This document shows positions 17,403 through 27,618 of a stretch of DNA of 64,000 nt, piece by piece (within the stretch, counting starts at the first letter, position 1; each line of letters opens with the position of its first letter). Under the pieces are notes generated by a model. That model saw only the letters and a program-made list of their open reading frames with translations. It was not told the origin of the DNA and did not search any database. A program made the position numbers and the translations under genes. The DNA is from Pseudomonadota bacterium. Lineage in GTDB: Bacteria; Pseudomonadota; Gammaproteobacteria; Burkholderiales; SG8-39. The DNA is taken from NCBI GenBank assembly GCA_021811085.1, contig JAJZPQ010000013.1:16381-80380 (forward strand), read 5' to 3'.

Positions 17403-17816
17403 ATGCTTCAACCATCCAGGACGAAATACCGCAAGCAGCAGAAGGGCCGCAACAAGGGCATCGCTACGCGCGGCAACAAAGTGTCATTCGGCGAATATGG
17501 GCTCAAGGCCATCGGCCGCGGCAGGCTGACCGCGCGCCAGATCGAAGCCGCGCGCCGCGCCATGACGCGCCACATCAAACGCGGCGGCCGCATCTGGATC
17601 CGGATTTTTCCGGATAAGCCGATTTCGCAGAAGCCGGCCGAGGTGCGCATGGGCAACGGCAAGGGCAATCCGGAGTATTTCGTGGCCGAAATCGTGCCGG
17701 GCAAGGTACTGTATGAAATGGACGGCGTGGACGAGGTGCTGGCGCGGCAGGCGTTCCGCCTCGCGGCGGCCAAGCTGCCGATCGCGACGGCCTTTGTCCA
17801 CCGTTTAGTGGGGTAG
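17403..17816 (+). CDS. rplP: 50S ribosomal protein L16
   Basis: A 137-residue L16, a late-assembly protein that organises the A-site and central protuberance region of the 50S subunit. It begins [19 protein letters not shown] and contains the conserved [20 protein letters not shown] and [15 protein letters not shown] segments. It starts one base after the rpsC stop and runs directly into rpmC four bases later. Confidence 0.99.
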   Translation: MLQPSRTKYRKQQKGRNKGIATRGNKVSFGEYGLKAIGRGRLTARQIEAARRAMTRHIKRGGRIWIRIFPDKPISQKPAEVRMGNGKGNPEYFVAEIVPGKVLYEMDGVDEVLARQAFRLAAAKLPIATAFVHRLVG

Positions 17817-17820
17817 AGCG

Positions 17821-18015
17821 ATGAAACCGAGTGAACTGCGCGCCAAGGACGTGGCGCAACTGAACCAGGAATTGAACGATCTGCTGAAGGCGCAATTCAG
17901 CCTTCGCATGCAGGTCGCGACCCAGCAGCTGACCAACAACAGCCAGCTGAAGAAGACCCGCCGCGACATCGCGCGGGTGCGCACCATCATTGCACAGAAG
18001 GCGGCAAGCAAATGA
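17821..18015 (+). CDS. rpmC: 50S ribosomal protein L29
   Basis: A 64-residue L29, a two-helix protein at the tunnel exit next to L23. The sequence [20 protein letters not shown] is typical, as is the [15 protein letters not shown]-terminal helix. Its stop overlaps the rpsQ start (ATGA), so the two are translationally coupled. Confidence 0.98.
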   Translation: MKPSELRAKDVAQLNQELNDLLKAQFSLRMQVATQQLTNNSQLKKTRRDIARVRTIIAQKAASK

Positions 18016-18293
18016 GCGATACCCAGACAGCCAAGGCAACCAAGGTCGTGCGCGCGCTGACCGGCCGCGTGGTCAGCGACAAGATGAACAAGACGGTCAC
18101 GGTGCTGATCGAGCGCCGCGTGCGCCATCCTCTGGTGGGCAAGATCGTGACGCGCTCCAAGAAATACCACGCGCATTCCGAGAACAACGAGTACAAGGTC
18201 GGCGACCTGGTCATGATCGAGGAGACGCGGCCGATTTCCAAGACCAAGGCGTGGAAGGTCACGAAGCTGCTGGAGAAAGGCAAGAACATTTAA
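18012..18293 (+). CDS. rpsQ: 30S ribosomal protein S17
   Basis: A 93-residue S17, an OB-fold protein that binds 16S helices 7 and 11 early in assembly. The core [20 protein letters not shown] and [16 protein letters not shown] is standard; the N-terminus ([16 protein letters not shown]) is slightly longer than in E. coli. It ends the S10 group. A 174-base gap with a promoter match follows before rplN. Confidence 0.98.
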   Translation: MSDTQTAKATKVVRALTGRVVSDKMNKTVTVLIERRVRHPLVGKIVTRSKKYHAHSENNEYKVGDLVMIEETRPISKTKAWKVTKLLEKGKNI

Positions 18294-18307
18294 GCCGGAT
18301 AAATCCC

Positions 18308-18336
18308 TTGCCCCGGCAGCGGGACTCAGATATAAT
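18308..18336 (+). promoter_or_regulatory. Predicted internal promoter before rplN (spc group)
   Basis: TTGCCC (18308-18313) and a perfect TATAAT (18331-18336) are spaced 17 bases apart in the rpsQ-rplN gap. Transcription would begin near 18343, leaving a leader of about 125 bases before rplN. The position matches the place where E. coli has its spc promoter. No terminator separates S10 from this promoter, so it would add to read-through transcription. Confidence 0.7.
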
Positions 18337-18467
18337 CCACTGTTTTTCGCAGTACCGCTTCGCCCCAGGCTGGAGCGTTCACCCCGAACGGGTTCCAAGA
18401 CTGGCCGCATGTCACGCGCACTAGCAGGTGCGCCCGCAAGCGGTCCAAGTTGGAGAGGAAACAAACC

Positions 18468-18836
18468 ATGATTCAGATGCAAAGTGTATTGGATGTTGCC
18501 GACAATACCGGTGCGCGCGCAGTGATGTGCATCAAGGTATTGGGCGGCTCGAAGCGGCGCTATGCCGGCATCGGCGATGTGATCAAGGTCAGCATCAAGG
18601 ACTGCGCTCCGCGTGGCCGCGTGAAAAAGGGCGAGATTTACAGTGCCGTCGTGGTGCGCACGGCCAAGGGCGTGCGCCGCGCCGATGGCTCGCTGATCAA
18701 GTTCGACACCAATGCCGCAGTGTTGCTCAACGCCAAGCTCGAGCCCATCGGCACGCGCATATTCGGGCCGGTGACGCGCGAGCTGCGCAACGAGCGCTTC
18801 ATGAAGATCGTGTCGCTCGCGCCAGAAGTGTTGTAA
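18468..18836 (+). CDS. rplN: 50S ribosomal protein L14
   Basis: A 122-residue L14, at the subunit interface contacting 16S helix 14. I use ATG 18468, giving [20 protein letters not shown]; it has GGAGAGGAA at 18452-18460. An upstream in-frame codon overlaps that ribosome binding site and is unlikely to be used. The protein ends [17 protein letters not shown], as is usual. First gene of the spc group. Confidence 0.98.
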   Translation: MIQMQSVLDVADNTGARAVMCIKVLGGSKRRYAGIGDVIKVSIKDCAPRGRVKKGEIYSAVVVRTAKGVRRADGSLIKFDTNAAVLLNAKLEPIGTRIFGPVTRELRNERFMKIVSLAPEVL

Positions 18837-18911
18837 CACACGGGTCGATGGAACAGGGGGGGCAGCCCCCTCGTAGCTTCCCCCCAGTCAGGATTATAGG
18901 AATCGAAGGCC

Positions 18912-19229
18912 ATGCAAAAGATTCGCAAAGGTGACGACGTGATCGTCACCACCGGCAAGGATAAAGGCAAGCGCGGCACGGTGCTGCGCCGCGTCGACGA
19001 CAAGCACCTGCTGGTCGAGGGCATCAACCGCGCGAAGAAGCACCAGAAGCCGAACCCGATGAAGAACCAGACGGGCGGCATCGTGGATATGGACATGCCG
19101 ATCGACATCTCCAACGTGGCGCTGTTCAACCCGCAGACGCAGAAAGGCGACCGCGTCGGCTTCAAGACGCTGGAGGACGGACGCAAAGTGCGTATTTTCA
19201 AGTCCAATGGCGAAGTAGTGGACGCCTGA
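18912..19229 (+). CDS. rplX: 50S ribosomal protein L24
   Basis: A 105-residue L24, an initiator of 50S assembly with an N-terminal KOW motif ([20 protein letters not shown]). The ending [20 protein letters not shown] is characteristic. It follows rplN after 75 bases containing a short G/C hairpin (AGGGGG/CCCCCT, near 18855-18871) and precedes rplE by 13 bases. Confidence 0.98.
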   Translation: MQKIRKGDDVIVTTGKDKGKRGTVLRRVDDKHLLVEGINRAKKHQKPNPMKNQTGGIVDMDMPIDISNVALFNPQTQKGDRVGFKTLEDGRKVRIFKSNGEVVDA

Positions 19230-19242
19230 GAGAGAAAACGCT

Positions 19243-19782
19243 ATGGCACGCTTATACAGCTATTACAAAGAGACGGTAGTACCCGATATGGTGAAGAAGT
19301 TCGGGTACAAGACGACGATGCAGGTTCCGCGCATCGAAAAGATCACGCTCAACATGGGCGTGGGCGAAGCGGTCAACGACAAGAAGATCATGGACAACGC
19401 CGTCGGCGACATGACCAAGATCGCCGGGCAAAAGCCGGTGGTCACGTTGTCGAAAAAGCCCATTGCCGGGTTCAAGATCCGCAAGGGTCTGGCGATCGGC
19501 TGCATGGTGACCCTGCGCGGGGCGCGCATGTACGAGTTTCTCGACCGGCTGGTCAGCATCGCGATCCCGCGCATCCGCGACTTCCGCGGTTTGTCGCAGC
19601 GCGCATTTGACGGCCGCGGCAATTACAACCTCGGCGTGAAAGAGCAGATCATTTTCCCGGAAGTCGAATACGATAAGATCGATGCCCTGCGTGGCATGAA
19701 CATCAGCATCACCACCACTGCGAAGACCGACGAAGAAGCGAAAGCGCTGCTCGCGGCCTTCAAATTCCCGTTCAAGACCTGA
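19243..19782 (+). CDS. rplE: 50S ribosomal protein L5
   Basis: A 179-residue L5, which binds 5S rRNA and contacts P-site tRNA from the central protuberance. The segments [35 protein letters not shown] and [20 protein letters not shown] are complete, and the length equals that of E. coli L5. It is the third gene of the spc group, in the standard rplN-rplX-rplE-rpsN order. Confidence 0.99.
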   Translation: MARLYSYYKETVVPDMVKKFGYKTTMQVPRIEKITLNMGVGEAVNDKKIMDNAVGDMTKIAGQKPVVTLSKKPIAGFKIRKGLAIGCMVTLRGARMYEFLDRLVSIAIPRIRDFRGLSQRAFDGRGNYNLGVKEQIIFPEVEYDKIDALRGMNISITTTAKTDEEAKALLAAFKFPFKT

Positions 19783-19793
19783 AGGATTGCGCC

Positions 19794-20099
19794 ATGGCAA
19801 AAACCGCAGTCATCAACCGCAACGAAAAGCGCCGCAAGACCGTGAAGAAATTCGAGGTCAAGCGTACCGCGCTGCTCGCCATCATCAACGATTTCAAGCA
19901 GCCCGAGGACGAGCGCATGGCGGCGCGTATGCAGCTGCAACGGCTGCCGCGCAACGCCAGCCCCACGCGCGTGCGCAACCGCTGCAAGCTGACGGGCCGG
20001 CCGCGCGGTGTGTACCGCAAGTTCGGTCTGGGACGCAACAAGCTGCGCGAGATCGCTATGCGCGGCGAGATTCCCGGCATGACCAAAGCCAGCTGGTGA
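19794..20099 (+). CDS. rpsN: 30S ribosomal protein S14, zinc-free type
   Basis: A 101-residue S14 of the long form. It has a single cysteine and lacks the CxxC...CxxC ribbon, so it is the zinc-independent version. The [20 protein letters not shown] and [16 protein letters not shown] signature is intact. S14 is a tertiary binder in the 30S head near S3 and S10. GAAGGA precedes the ATG closely. Confidence 0.98.
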   Translation: MAKTAVINRNEKRRKTVKKFEVKRTALLAIINDFKQPEDERMAARMQLQRLPRNASPTRVRNRCKLTGRPRGVYRKFGLGRNKLREIAMRGEIPGMTKASW

Positions 20100-20112
20100 G
20101 AGGAGACAAAGC

Positions 20113-20508
20113 ATGAGCATGAGTGATCCGATCGCCGATATGCTGACCCGTATCCGCAATGCGCAACTTGCGGAAAAGCTGTCGGTGGCGATGCCTTCGT
20201 CGCGCGTCAAAGCGTCCATCGCGCAGGTGCTGAAGGACGAGGGCTACATTGAAGAATTCAAGGTGCGCGACGAGGAGGGCAAGTCGGTCCTCGAGATCGC
20301 GTTGAAGTACTACGCCGGCGCGCCGGTGATCGAGACGATCGAGCGCGTGAGCCGCCCAGGGTTGCGCATATACAAAGGCCGCGACGACATTCCCAAGATC
20401 ATGAACGGACTCGGGATCGCCATCGTCTCCACATCGAAGGGTGTGATGACCGACAGAAAAGCGCGCGCCACCGGAATCGGCGGCGAAGTGCTGTGCATCG
20501 TGGCTTAA
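20113..20508 (+). CDS. rpsH: 30S ribosomal protein S8
   Basis: A 131-residue S8, a central-domain organiser that in E. coli also represses spc operon translation by binding near rplE. It begins [21 protein letters not shown] choose ATG 20113 rather than the second ATG at 20119 because of the well-spaced GAGAGGAGAC. The C-terminal segment [20 protein letters not shown] is typical. Confidence 0.98.
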   Translation: MSMSDPIADMLTRIRNAQLAEKLSVAMPSSRVKASIAQVLKDEGYIEEFKVRDEEGKSVLEIALKYYAGAPVIETIERVSRPGLRIYKGRDDIPKIMNGLGIAIVSTSKGVMTDRKARATGIGGEVLCIVA

Positions 20509-20520
20509 GGGGACGCAATC

Positions 20521-21054
20521 ATGTCGCGAATCGGAAAGAACCCCATCGTTGTGCCCAAGGGCGTCGAAGTGACCGTTTCGGCCGACCAGGTCGCGGTCAA
20601 AGGGCCGCTGGGCACGCTGACGCAGCGCTTGAACAGCGATATCAAGATTGAATGCGAAGGCGATCATCTGCGCTGTGTGGTGCAGAATGACTCGACCCGG
20701 GCCAATGCCATGTCCGGCACCGTACGCGCCCTGGTGGCCAATATGGTCGAGGGCGTGACCAAGGGCTTCGAGCGCAAATTGGTCTTGGTCGGCGTCGGCT
20801 ATCGCGCGCAGGCGCAGGGCGACAAGCTCAATCTTGCGCTCGGTTTTTCGCACCCGGTCGTGCACCAGATGCCAAAAGGCGTCAAGGTCGAGACCCCGAC
20901 CCAGACCGAGATCATTCTTCGCAGCAACGACAAGCAGCAGGTCGGCCAAGTGGCCGCCGAGGTGCGTGCCTATCGCAGCCCCGAGCCTTACAAGGGCAAG
21001 GGTGTGCGCTACGCGGACGAGAAAGTGGTCTTGAAAGAGACCAAGAAGAAGTAA
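20521..21054 (+). CDS. rplF: 50S ribosomal protein L6
   Basis: A 177-residue L6, with two related domains, located near the factor-binding site at the base of the L7/L12 stalk. It begins [20 protein letters not shown] and ends with the conserved [20 protein letters not shown] and basic residues. The length equals that of E. coli L6. It sits between rpsH and rplR with short gaps. Confidence 0.99.
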   Translation: MSRIGKNPIVVPKGVEVTVSADQVAVKGPLGTLTQRLNSDIKIECEGDHLRCVVQNDSTRANAMSGTVRALVANMVEGVTKGFERKLVLVGVGYRAQAQGDKLNLALGFSHPVVHQMPKGVKVETPTQTEIILRSNDKQQVGQVAAEVRAYRSPEPYKGKGVRYADEKVVLKETKKK

Positions 21055-21068
21055 GCGGAGCTAAAGCC

Positions 21069-21425
21069 ATGATAGATAAAAAAGAGGCGCGACTGCGCCG
21101 CGCACGTAGATCACGTGCCAAGATTGCCGAACTCAAAGCGGTGCGCCTCGCGGTGCACCGCACCAACAGCCACATCTACGCCCAGGTGATTTCCGCCTGC
21201 GGCACCAAGGTGTTGACCGCGGCCTCGACGCTGGAGAAGGAAGTGCGCGCGAGCATCGCCAATGGCGGCAACGTCAAGGCGGCCGAAGCCGTCGGCAAGC
21301 GCATCGCCGCCAAGGCGAAGCAACTCGGCATCGAGAAAGTGGCGTTCGACCGCGGCGGGCTGCAGTATCACGGCCGCGTCAAGGCGCTTGCCGAAGCGGC
21401 GCGCGAAGCCGGACTCAAGTTTTAA
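21069..21425 (+). CDS. rplR: 50S ribosomal protein L18
   Basis: A 118-residue L18, which binds 5S rRNA and carries it into the 50S subunit with L5. The basic N-terminus ([18 protein letters not shown]), [15 protein letters not shown] and the ending [20 protein letters not shown] are diagnostic. Twelve bases separate it from rpsE. Confidence 0.99.
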   Translation: MIDKKEARLRRARRSRAKIAELKAVRLAVHRTNSHIYAQVISACGTKVLTAASTLEKEVRASIANGGNVKAAEAVGKRIAAKAKQLGIEKVAFDRGGLQYHGRVKALAEAAREAGLKF

Positions 21426-21437
21426 TCGGGGACGAAT

Positions 21438-21971
21438 ATGGCGAAGATGCAAGGCAGGATGCAGGGCAAGATGCAGGGCCAGGACGATCGTGGTGACGGT
21501 CTGCGCGAGAAAATGGTTGCGATCAACCGCGTCACCAAAGTGGTGAAAGGCGGCCGCATCCTGAGCTTTGCCGCGCTTACCGTGGTGGGCGACGGCGACG
21601 GCGGTGTCGGCATGGGCAAGGGCAAATCGCGCGAAGTTCCGGTGGCCGTGCAAAAAGCCATGGAAGAAGCGCGGCGTAAAATGTTCCGCGTCAGTCTGAA
21701 GAACGGCACGCTGCACCACGCGGTGATGGGTCACCATGGCGCAGCCAAGGTCTACATGCAGCCGGCCTCCGAAGGTACGGGCATCATCGCCGGCGGCGCC
21801 ATGCGCGCCGTGTTCGAGGTCATGGGCGTCACCAATGTGCTCGCCAAGTGCATCGGCTCGGGCAGCCCCTACAACGTCGTTCGCGCCACCCTGCAGGGTT
21901 TGAAGTCCATGAATACGCCGTCCGAGGTTGCCGCCAAGCGCGGCAAGTCGGTCGAAGAAATCACCGGTTGA
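21438..21971 (+). CDS. rpsE: 30S ribosomal protein S5
   Basis: A 177-residue S5, part of the mRNA entry helicase site and decoding fidelity network. The double-stranded RNA-binding-like fold is seen in [20 protein letters not shown] and [20 protein letters not shown]. The N-terminus is slightly extended by Met/Gln/Gly-rich residues ([17 protein letters not shown]), with a small MQGK repeat. Eight bases separate it from rpmD. Confidence 0.98.
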   Translation: MAKMQGRMQGKMQGQDDRGDGLREKMVAINRVTKVVKGGRILSFAALTVVGDGDGGVGMGKGKSREVPVAVQKAMEEARRKMFRVSLKNGTLHHAVMGHHGAAKVYMQPASEGTGIIAGGAMRAVFEVMGVTNVLAKCIGSGSPYNVVRATLQGLKSMNTPSEVAAKRGKSVEEITG

Positions 21972-21979
21972 GGGCGATC

Positions 21980-22162
21980 ATGGCAGACAAGAAACTCAGA
22001 GTTACCCTGATGAAAAGCGTGATCGGCTGCAAGGCCGCACATCGCGCGACGGTGCGCGGGCTGGGCTTGAAGCGCATCAACCACACCGTGGAATTGCAGG
22101 ACACGCCTGCGATCCGCGGCATGATCAACAAGGTCTACTACCTGGTGAAGTGCGAGGCATAA
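21980..22162 (+). CDS. rpmD: 50S ribosomal protein L30
   Basis: A 60-residue L30 beginning [20 protein letters not shown] and containing the conserved [20 protein letters not shown] and [17 protein letters not shown] take ATG 21980; an open frame continues upstream into rpsE but without similarity. The TAA is immediately followed by the rplO ATG, so translation is coupled. Confidence 0.97.
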   Translation: MADKKLRVTLMKSVIGCKAAHRATVRGLGLKRINHTVELQDTPAIRGMINKVYYLVKCEA

Positions 22163-22807
22163 ATGCAGCTCAATACGATCAAGCCTGCGGCAGGCGCTAA
22201 ACACCCGCGCCGCCGCGTCGGCCGCGGCATCGGTTCGGGCCTGGGCAAGACCGCGGGACGCGGTCACAAAGGGCAGAAGTCGCGTTCGGGCGGCTTTCAT
22301 AAAGTAGGTTTCGAGGGCGGCCAGATGCCGCTGCAGCGGCGCCTGCCCAAGCGCGGCTTCAACTCGCTCGCGCGCGGCTTGACCGCTGAAGTGCGCCTGT
22401 CCGATCTGCAGAAAATGCAGCTTGCTGATATCGACCTGAAGGCGCTCATAGACGCCGGCGTAGTGCCGGAGGCGACCGAGGCGGTCAAAGTCATTTTGTC
22501 GGGCAAGATCGAGCGCAAGGTCAGCTTGAGCGGCCTGCGCGTGACCAAGGGCGCCAGGGCGGCCATCGAGGCGGCCGGTGGCAGCATTGCGGCGATCGAA
22601 GCCAAGGCGCTGGTAGGCAAGGGCAAGAAAGCCAAAGCGCGGGCCGAAGCAATCGCCAAGGCGCAAGCCCGGGCCGAAGCGCCCAAGGGCGCTGCGGCCA
22701 AACCGGCGGAAAAGGCGAAGGCCAAGCCCAAGGCACCCAAGGCGGGCGCGGGCGAGCCGGCTGCCAAAGAAAAATCCAAACCCAAGGCAAAGGGCGAGAA
22801 GGCTTAA
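22163..22807 (+). CDS. rplO: 50S ribosomal protein L15 with long Lys/Ala-rich tail
   Basis: L15 is a late-assembly 50S protein. Residues 1-141 are standard ([55 protein letters not shown]). A tail of about 73 residues follows, made almost wholly of Ala, Lys, Pro, Glu and Gly, with repeats such as [15 protein letters not shown] and [12 protein letters not shown]. This gives 214 residues in place of the usual 144. The tail is continuous with the frame and uses the same codon style. Such H1-like tails are known from some bacterial basic proteins; a role here is unknown. Confidence 0.97.
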   Translation: MQLNTIKPAAGAKHPRRRVGRGIGSGLGKTAGRGHKGQKSRSGGFHKVGFEGGQMPLQRRLPKRGFNSLARGLTAEVRLSDLQKMQLADIDLKALIDAGVVPEATEAVKVILSGKIERKVSLSGLRVTKGARAAIEAAGGSIAAIEAKALVGKGKKAKARAEAIAKAQARAEAPKGAAAKPAEKAKAKPKAPKAGAGEPAAKEKSKPKAKGEKA

Positions 22808-22822
22808 ACGCCGCTCAGCGAC

Positions 22823-24148
22823 ATGGCTACCCAGGCTCAAAATATCGGCAAAACCGGCAAGTACGGCGACCTGAAAAAGCGTCTGCTGTTCCTGCTCGGC
22901 GCTTTGGTCGTGTTCCGCATCGGTGCGCATATTCCTGTGCCCGGAATCGATCCGAATGCGCTCGCCGATCTGTTCAAGTCGCAGCAGGGCGGCATCCTGG
23001 GCATGTTCAACATGTTCTCCGGCGGAGCGCTGTCGCGCTTCACTATTTTCGCCCTCGGGATCATGCCTTACATCTCGTCGTCGATCATTATGCAGCTGAT
23101 GACCACGGTGTCGCCGCAGCTGGAACAGTTGAAGAAGGAAGGCCAGGCGGGACAGCGCAAGATCACCCAGTACACCCGCTACGGGACGGTGTTCCTGGCG
23201 TTGTTCCAGGCGACCGGCATTTCGATTGCGCTCGAATCGCAGCCCGGTCTGGTGCTTGATCCCGGCCTGCTGTTCCGCTTTGTCACGGTGAGCACGCTGG
23301 TGACCGGTACCATGTTCCTGATGTGGCTGGGCGAGCAGATCACCGAGCGCGGCCTGGGCAACGGCATTTCCATCATCATATTTGCCGGCATTGCCGCGGG
23401 CCTGCCTAACGCCGTCGGCGGCACGCTGGAACTGGTGCGCACCGGCGCCATGCACCCGCTTACGGCGCTGCTGGTGGCGACTGCCGTGGCGCTGGTGACC
23501 TGGGCCGTGTGCTTCATCGAACGCGGTCAACGCAAGATTCTGGTGAACTACGCCAAGCGCCAGGTCGGCAATAAGATCTACGGCGGCCAGGCCTCGCACC
23601 TGCCGTTCAAGCTGAATATGGCCGGTGTGATCCCGCCGATTTTCGCTTCGAGCATCATCCTGTTTCCGGCGACGCTCGCCGGCTGGTTCGGCCGCAGCGA
23701 GAGCATGAGCTGGTTGCGCGACATTTCCAGTACGCTTTCGCCGGGCCAGCCGATCTATGTGATGCTGTATTCGGGCGCGATCATTTTCTTCTGCTTTTTC
23801 TATACCGCGTTGCAGTACAACCCGAAGGAAACCGCGGATAACCTGAAAAAGAGCGGCGCATTCGTTCCCGGCATCCGTCCGGGCGATCAGACCGCGCGCT
23901 ATCTGGAAAAGATCCTGACCCGGCTCACCATGGCCGGCGCGGTGTACGTCACTCTGGTTTGTCTGTTGCCGGAATTTCTGATCCTGAAATGGAACGTGCC
24001 GTTTTATTTCGGCGGCACTTCGCTCTTGATCATCGTGGTGGTGACCATGGATTTCATGTCGCAGGTGCAGGCCTACATCATGTCGCACCAGTATGAAAGT
24101 TTGCTGAAAAAAGCCAATTTCAAGGGCGCGGGCTTCCCCACACGCTGA
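22823..24148 (+). CDS. secY: Protein translocase subunit SecY
   Basis: A 441-residue SecY, the ten-helix channel of the Sec translocon in the inner membrane. Landmarks are the plug region after [35 protein letters not shown], the cytosolic loop with VNYAKRQVG, and the last loop with [20 protein letters not shown] followed by PG. It follows rplO by 15 bases, and its stop overlaps the infA start (TGATG). The location between rplO and infA-rpmJ is the normal one. Confidence 0.99.
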   Translation: MATQAQNIGKTGKYGDLKKRLLFLLGALVVFRIGAHIPVPGIDPNALADLFKSQQGGILGMFNMFSGGALSRFTIFALGIMPYISSSIIMQLMTTVSPQLEQLKKEGQAGQRKITQYTRYGTVFLALFQATGISIALESQPGLVLDPGLLFRFVTVSTLVTGTMFLMWLGEQITERGLGNGISIIIFAGIAAGLPNAVGGTLELVRTGAMHPLTALLVATAVALVTWAVCFIERGQRKILVNYAKRQVGNKIYGGQASHLPFKLNMAGVIPPIFASSIILFPATLAGWFGRSESMSWLRDISSTLSPGQPIYVMLYSGAIIFFCFFYTALQYNPKETADNLKKSGAFVPGIRPGDQTARYLEKILTRLTMAGAVYVTLVCLLPEFLILKWNVPFYFGGTSLLIIVVVTMDFMSQVQAYIMSHQYESLLKKANFKGAGFPTR

Positions 24149-24366
24149 TGGCGAAAGAAGACGTTATCGAGATGCAGGGGGAGATTGTGGAGAATCTCCC
24201 TAACGCAACCTTCAGGGTGAAGCTGGAAAATGGCCACATAGTGTTGGGACATATCTCGGGCAAGATGCGTATGCACTATATCCGCATCCTGCCGGGCGAC
24301 AAGGTGACGGTGGAATTGACGCCGTATGATTTGACAAGAGCGCGGATCGTTTTCCGCGCAAAGTAG
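24148..24366 (+). CDS. infA: Translation initiation factor IF-1
   Basis: A 72-residue IF-1 with a single S1-type OB fold ([40 protein letters not shown]). It occludes the A site during initiation together with IF-2 and IF-3. The ATG overlaps the secY stop by one base. Betaproteobacteria often have a second infA elsewhere; this is the one in the ribosomal cluster. Confidence 0.98.
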   Translation: MAKEDVIEMQGEIVENLPNATFRVKLENGHIVLGHISGKMRMHYIRILPGDKVTVELTPYDLTRARIVFRAK

Positions 24367-24414
24367 TCCGGGTGCGGGTGTCACAGCACGGACCGGGCGG
24401 AGCAGGGGAGCACC

Positions 24415-24528
24415 ATGAAAGTACAGGCATCAGTGAAAAAGATGTGCCGCAACTGCAAGGTCATTCGCAGGAAGAGGGTGGTGCGCGTGATTTGCACCAA
24501 TCCGCGGCATAAGCAGCGCCAAGGTTAA
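24415..24528 (+). CDS. rpmJ: 50S ribosomal protein L36, zinc type
   Basis: A 37-residue L36 read directly from the DNA ([20 protein letters not shown], then [17 protein letters not shown]). The zinc ligands C11, C14, C27 and H32 are all present, so this is the zinc-binding form. AGGGGAG lies just upstream of the ATG. It sits 48 bases after infA and 63 bases before rpsM, with a promoter match in that second gap. Confidence 0.97.
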   Translation: MKVQASVKKMCRNCKVIRRKRVVRVICTNPRHKQRQG

Positions 24529-24532
24529 TTGG

Positions 24533-24562
24533 CTGGCATAGAGCATGATATCAAGTTATAAT
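24533..24562 (+). promoter_or_regulatory. Predicted internal promoter before rpsM (alpha group)
   Basis: CTGGCA (24533-24538) and a perfect TATAAT (24557-24562), 18 bases apart, lie in the short rpmJ-rpsM gap. The position corresponds to the start of the alpha group (rpsM-rpsK-rpsD-rpoA-rplQ). The -35 box matches only four of six bases, so strength is uncertain. Confidence 0.5.
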
Positions 24563-24591
24563 TACCGGTTTCGCATTTCTGGGGTGAGCTA

Positions 24592-24972
24592 ATGGCCCGT
24601 ATTGCAGGCGTCAACATTCCAAACCACCAACACGCCGAGATCGCGCTGACCGCGATCTACGGCATCGGGCGGGCACGTGCGCAGGCGATCTGCGTTGCGG
24701 CTAAGGTCGGAACATCGGCCAAAATCAAGGACCTGTCGGACTCCGACATGGAACGCTTGCGCGAAGAGGTGGCCAAATTCACGGTCGAAGGCGACCTGCG
24801 GCGCGAAGTATCGATGTCGATCAAGCGCCTGATGGACCTGGGCTGCTACCGCGGTTCGCGCCACCGCAAGGGTTTGCCCGTGCGCGGCCAGCGCACGCGC
24901 ACCAACGCGCGCACGCGCAAAGGCCCGCGTAAGGCGGCGATCAAGATGAAATCCGCGGCGACCAAGACTTAA
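24592..24972 (+). CDS. rpsM: 30S ribosomal protein S13
   Basis: A 126-residue S13, which contacts P-site tRNA and the 50S bridges B1a and B1b. It begins [20 protein letters not shown], and the C-terminal tail [20 protein letters not shown] reaches toward the tRNA. GGGGTGAG lies a few bases before the ATG. It is the first gene of the alpha group. Confidence 0.99.
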   Translation: MARIAGVNIPNHQHAEIALTAIYGIGRARAQAICVAAKVGTSAKIKDLSDSDMERLREEVAKFTVEGDLRREVSMSIKRLMDLGCYRGSRHRKGLPVRGQRTRTNARTRKGPRKAAIKMKSAATKT

Positions 24973-25007
24973 GCCCCGGATCAACGGACACGTAGAGGAA
25001 AGCATAA

Positions 25008-25418
25008 ATGGCCAAACCCCCGAGCGCCGGCGCCACAGCAGCGGCGCGCGTACGCAAGAAGGTGAAAAAGAACGTTGCCGAAGGCATCGCGCATATCCAT
25101 GCGTCGTTCAACAACACCATCATCACCATAACCGACCGCCAGGGCAACGCGCTCTCGTGGGCGACGTCCGGCGCCGCCGGCTTCAAGGGTTCGCGCAAAT
25201 CGACGCCGTTCGCGGCGCAGATCGCCGCAGAGCAGGCAGGCAAGGCAGCGCAGGAATGCGGCGTGAAGAACGTCGAAGTGCGCATCAAGGGCCCGGGCCC
25301 CGGACGCGAGTCCGCCGTGCGCGCACTGAACGCGATCGGACTGAAGATCACCAGCATCAGCGACGTGACGCCGGTGCCGCACAATGGCTGCCGCCCGCCC
25401 AAGCGTCGGCGCATCTAA
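25008..25418 (+). CDS. rpsK: 30S ribosomal protein S11
   Basis: A 136-residue S11, located on the 30S platform near the anti-Shine-Dalgarno region. The core [20 protein letters not shown] and the ending [16 protein letters not shown] are diagnostic. The N-terminus ([20 protein letters not shown]) is a few residues longer than in E. coli and Ala-rich. GAGGAAAGC precedes the ATG. Confidence 0.98.
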   Translation: MAKPPSAGATAAARVRKKVKKNVAEGIAHIHASFNNTIITITDRQGNALSWATSGAAGFKGSRKSTPFAAQIAAEQAGKAAQECGVKNVEVRIKGPGPGRESAVRALNAIGLKITSISDVTPVPHNGCRPPKRRRI

Positions 25419-25430
25419 GGAGACTGGAAA

Positions 25431-26060
25431 GTGGCCCGCAACCTAGACCCCAAATGCCGCCAGTGCCGCCGCGAGGGCGAGAAGCTGTTCCTCAAAGGCG
25501 AGAAGTGTTTTACCGACAAGTGCGCCGTTGAGCGCCGCGCCTACGCGCCGGGCCAGCACGGCCAGAAGAGCGGCCAGCGCCTGTCCGACTACGGCAAGCA
25601 GCTGCGCGAGAAGCAGAAGATCCGCCGCATCTACGGCATCCTCGAACGCCAGTTCCGCGGCATTTATGCGGCGGCTGCGCGCCAGAAAGGCATCACCGGC
25701 GAGAGCCTGTTGCAGATGCTCGAGTCGCGCCTGGACACGGTGTGCTTCCGCATGGGCTTCGGTGCTTCGCGCAACGAAGCGCGCCAGATCGTGCGCCACA
25801 ACGGCATCATGGTGAACGGGAAGCGCGTCAACATTCCGTCCTACCATGTACGTACCGGTGACACCATCGAGGTGGCAGCGGCGGCCAAGGACCAACTGCG
25901 CATCAAGGGCGCGTCCGCTGCGGCTGCATCGCGCGGCGTTCCTGAATGGCTCGAAGTGGATGCCACGGCGATGAAGGGAATGTTCAAGACGGTACCGCAG
26001 CGCAGCGAGCTGCCTTCGACCATCAACGAAAGCCTGGTTGTCGAATTGTATTCCAAGTAA
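25431..26060 (+). CDS. rpsD: 30S ribosomal protein S4, zinc type
   Basis: A 209-residue S4, a primary 16S-binding protein that in E. coli represses the alpha operon. The start is GTG 25431, with AAGGAGACTGG just upstream. The N-terminus has four cysteines (C9, C12, C26, C31), suggesting the zinc-binding form. The S4 RNA-binding domain is seen at [20 protein letters not shown] and [20 protein letters not shown]. It ends [12 protein letters not shown]. Confidence 0.98.
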   Translation: MARNLDPKCRQCRREGEKLFLKGEKCFTDKCAVERRAYAPGQHGQKSGQRLSDYGKQLREKQKIRRIYGILERQFRGIYAAAARQKGITGESLLQMLESRLDTVCFRMGFGASRNEARQIVRHNGIMVNGKRVNIPSYHVRTGDTIEVAAAAKDQLRIKGASAAAASRGVPEWLEVDATAMKGMFKTVPQRSELPSTINESLVVELYSK

Positions 26061-26087
26061 TTGTCAAAGTTTCCCAGAGGAACCTCC

Positions 26088-27071
26088 ATGCAAAGCAGTG
26101 GATTTCTGAAACCGCGCATCATCGACGTGCAGAGCATCGCTCCCAATCATGCCAAAGTGGTGATGGAGCCGTTCGAGCGGGGCTACGGCCACACCCTGGG
26201 CAATGCGCTACGGCGCGTGCTGTTGTCCTCGATGCCGGGGTTCGCCCCGACCGAGGTGCAGATTTCGGGCGTGCTGCACGAGTATTCGACCATCGACGGC
26301 GTGCAGGAAGACGTGGTCGACATCCTGCTCAATCTCAAAGGCGTGGTGCTGAAAGTGCATAACCGCACCGAGGCCTTGCTGACGCTGAAGAAAAAAGGCG
26401 AAGGCGCGGTCACTGCCGCCGACATCGAAGTCTCCCACGACGTGGAAATCGTCAATCCCGAGCACGTCATCGCCCACCTTTCTCCCGGCGGCAAGCTGGA
26501 AATGCAGATCAAAGTCGAGCGCGGCCGCGGCTACCAGCCCGGCAACCTGCGCGCGGCGCCCGAGGAAACCAAGGGCATAGGCAAGATCATCCTCGATGCT
26601 TCGTTCTCGCCCGTGCGCCGCGTCAGCTACGCGGTCGAATCGGCGCGGGTGGAACAGCGCACCGACCTCGATAAGCTGATCCTCGACATCGAAACCAACG
26701 GCGTGGTCGAGCCGGAGGAGGCGATACGTTATGCCGCGCGCGTGCTGGTGGAGCAGCTGTCGGTATTCGCCGCACTAGAGGGCACACCGGTCGCGAGCGA
26801 GCCGGTCAAGGCGCCGCAGGTCGACCCGATTCTGCTGCGTCCGGTGGACGATCTGGAACTTACGGTGCGTTCGGCCAACTGCCTGAAGGCCGAGAACATC
26901 TATTACATAGGCGACTTGATCCAGCGCACCGAGACCGAGTTGCTGAAGACACCGAACCTCGGCCGCAAGTCGCTCAACGAGATCAAGGAAGTACTCGCAT
27001 CGCGCGGGCTGACTCTCGGGATGAAGCTGGAGAACTGGCCGCCCGCAGGGCTGGAAGTCGCCCGCGTCTGA
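26088..27071 (+). CDS. rpoA: DNA-directed RNA polymerase subunit alpha
   Basis: A 327-residue alpha subunit. The N-terminal dimerisation and assembly domain ([20 protein letters not shown]) is joined by a linker to the C-terminal domain ([20 protein letters not shown], followed by [16 protein letters not shown]), which binds UP elements and activators. ATG 26088 ([20 protein letters not shown]) fits the family and has AGAGGA at 26075-26080. An upstream TTG in the same frame is not supported. In the alpha group between rpsD and rplQ, as is standard. Confidence 0.99.
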   Translation: MQSSGFLKPRIIDVQSIAPNHAKVVMEPFERGYGHTLGNALRRVLLSSMPGFAPTEVQISGVLHEYSTIDGVQEDVVDILLNLKGVVLKVHNRTEALLTLKKKGEGAVTAADIEVSHDVEIVNPEHVIAHLSPGGKLEMQIKVERGRGYQPGNLRAAPEETKGIGKIILDASFSPVRRVSYAVESARVEQRTDLDKLILDIETNGVVEPEEAIRYAARVLVEQLSVFAALEGTPVASEPVKAPQVDPILLRPVDDLELTVRSANCLKAENIYYIGDLIQRTETELLKTPNLGRKSLNEIKEVLASRGLTLGMKLENWPPAGLEVARV

Positions 27072-27148
27072 AGGGAATCCGCCCGCGGCTCGCCCGTGGG
27101 GAAGAATCGTAGCCCTCGGGACGAGGGCGGAACAGAAGAGGCAAGAAC

Positions 27149-27547
27149 ATGCGTCACCGCTTAGGACTGAGAAAACTCAATCGCACCAGCAGCCACCGCC
27201 TGGCGATGCTGCGCAATATGACCAATTCGCTGCTGAAGCACGAGGTCATCACGACCACGTTGCCCAAGGCGAAGGAGCTGCGCCGCGTAGTCGAGCCGAT
27301 GATCACGCTGGGCAAGATCGCCACGGTCGCCAACCGCCGCCTGGCGTTCAACCGCCTGCGCGATCGCGACATGGTCACGAAGCTGTTCAACGAACTCGGT
27401 CCGCGCTACGCCAAGAGGAACGGCGGCTATCTGCGTATCCTCAAGTACGGCTTCCGCCAGGGCGACAACGCGCCGATGGCGCTGGTCGAACTGATGGATC
27501 GCCCCGAACCCGCGGAAGGCACCGCCGCAACGGAAGCCAAGTCCTGA
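27149..27547 (+). CDS. rplQ: 50S ribosomal protein L17
   Basis: A 132-residue L17, located near the exit tunnel. It begins [20 protein letters not shown] and contains the conserved [20 protein letters not shown] and [20 protein letters not shown]. The tail ends [17 protein letters not shown]. It is the last gene of the alpha group, and a hairpin terminator follows 20 bases later. Confidence 0.99.
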   Translation: MRHRLGLRKLNRTSSHRLAMLRNMTNSLLKHEVITTTLPKAKELRRVVEPMITLGKIATVANRRLAFNRLRDRDMVTKLFNELGPRYAKRNGGYLRILKYGFRQGDNAPMALVELMDRPEPAEGTAATEAKS

Positions 27548-27566
27548 TATAGGCCTTGATCCGATG

Positions 27567-27598
27567 AAGAAGCCGGCCTAGTGCCGGCTTTTTGGTTT
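27567..27598 (+). terminator. Intrinsic terminator after rplQ
   Basis: The arms GAAGCCGGC and GCCGGCTTT enclose a short loop and are followed by TTTTTGGTTTT, giving a Rho-independent terminator for the whole ribosomal block. The arms are nearly the same as those of the rpoC terminator at 5493. The next gene starts only about 20 bases beyond. Confidence 0.9.
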
Positions 27599-27618
27599 TC
27601 CGGCGCTACAATGCGCCC

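Noticed and set aside
21869..24088. A long open frame of about 739 codons antisense to rpsE-rpmD-rplO-secY
   Set aside because: It overlaps four well-supported genes, has His/Arg/Gln-rich composition typical of reverse reading of GC-rich DNA, and shows no family motif.
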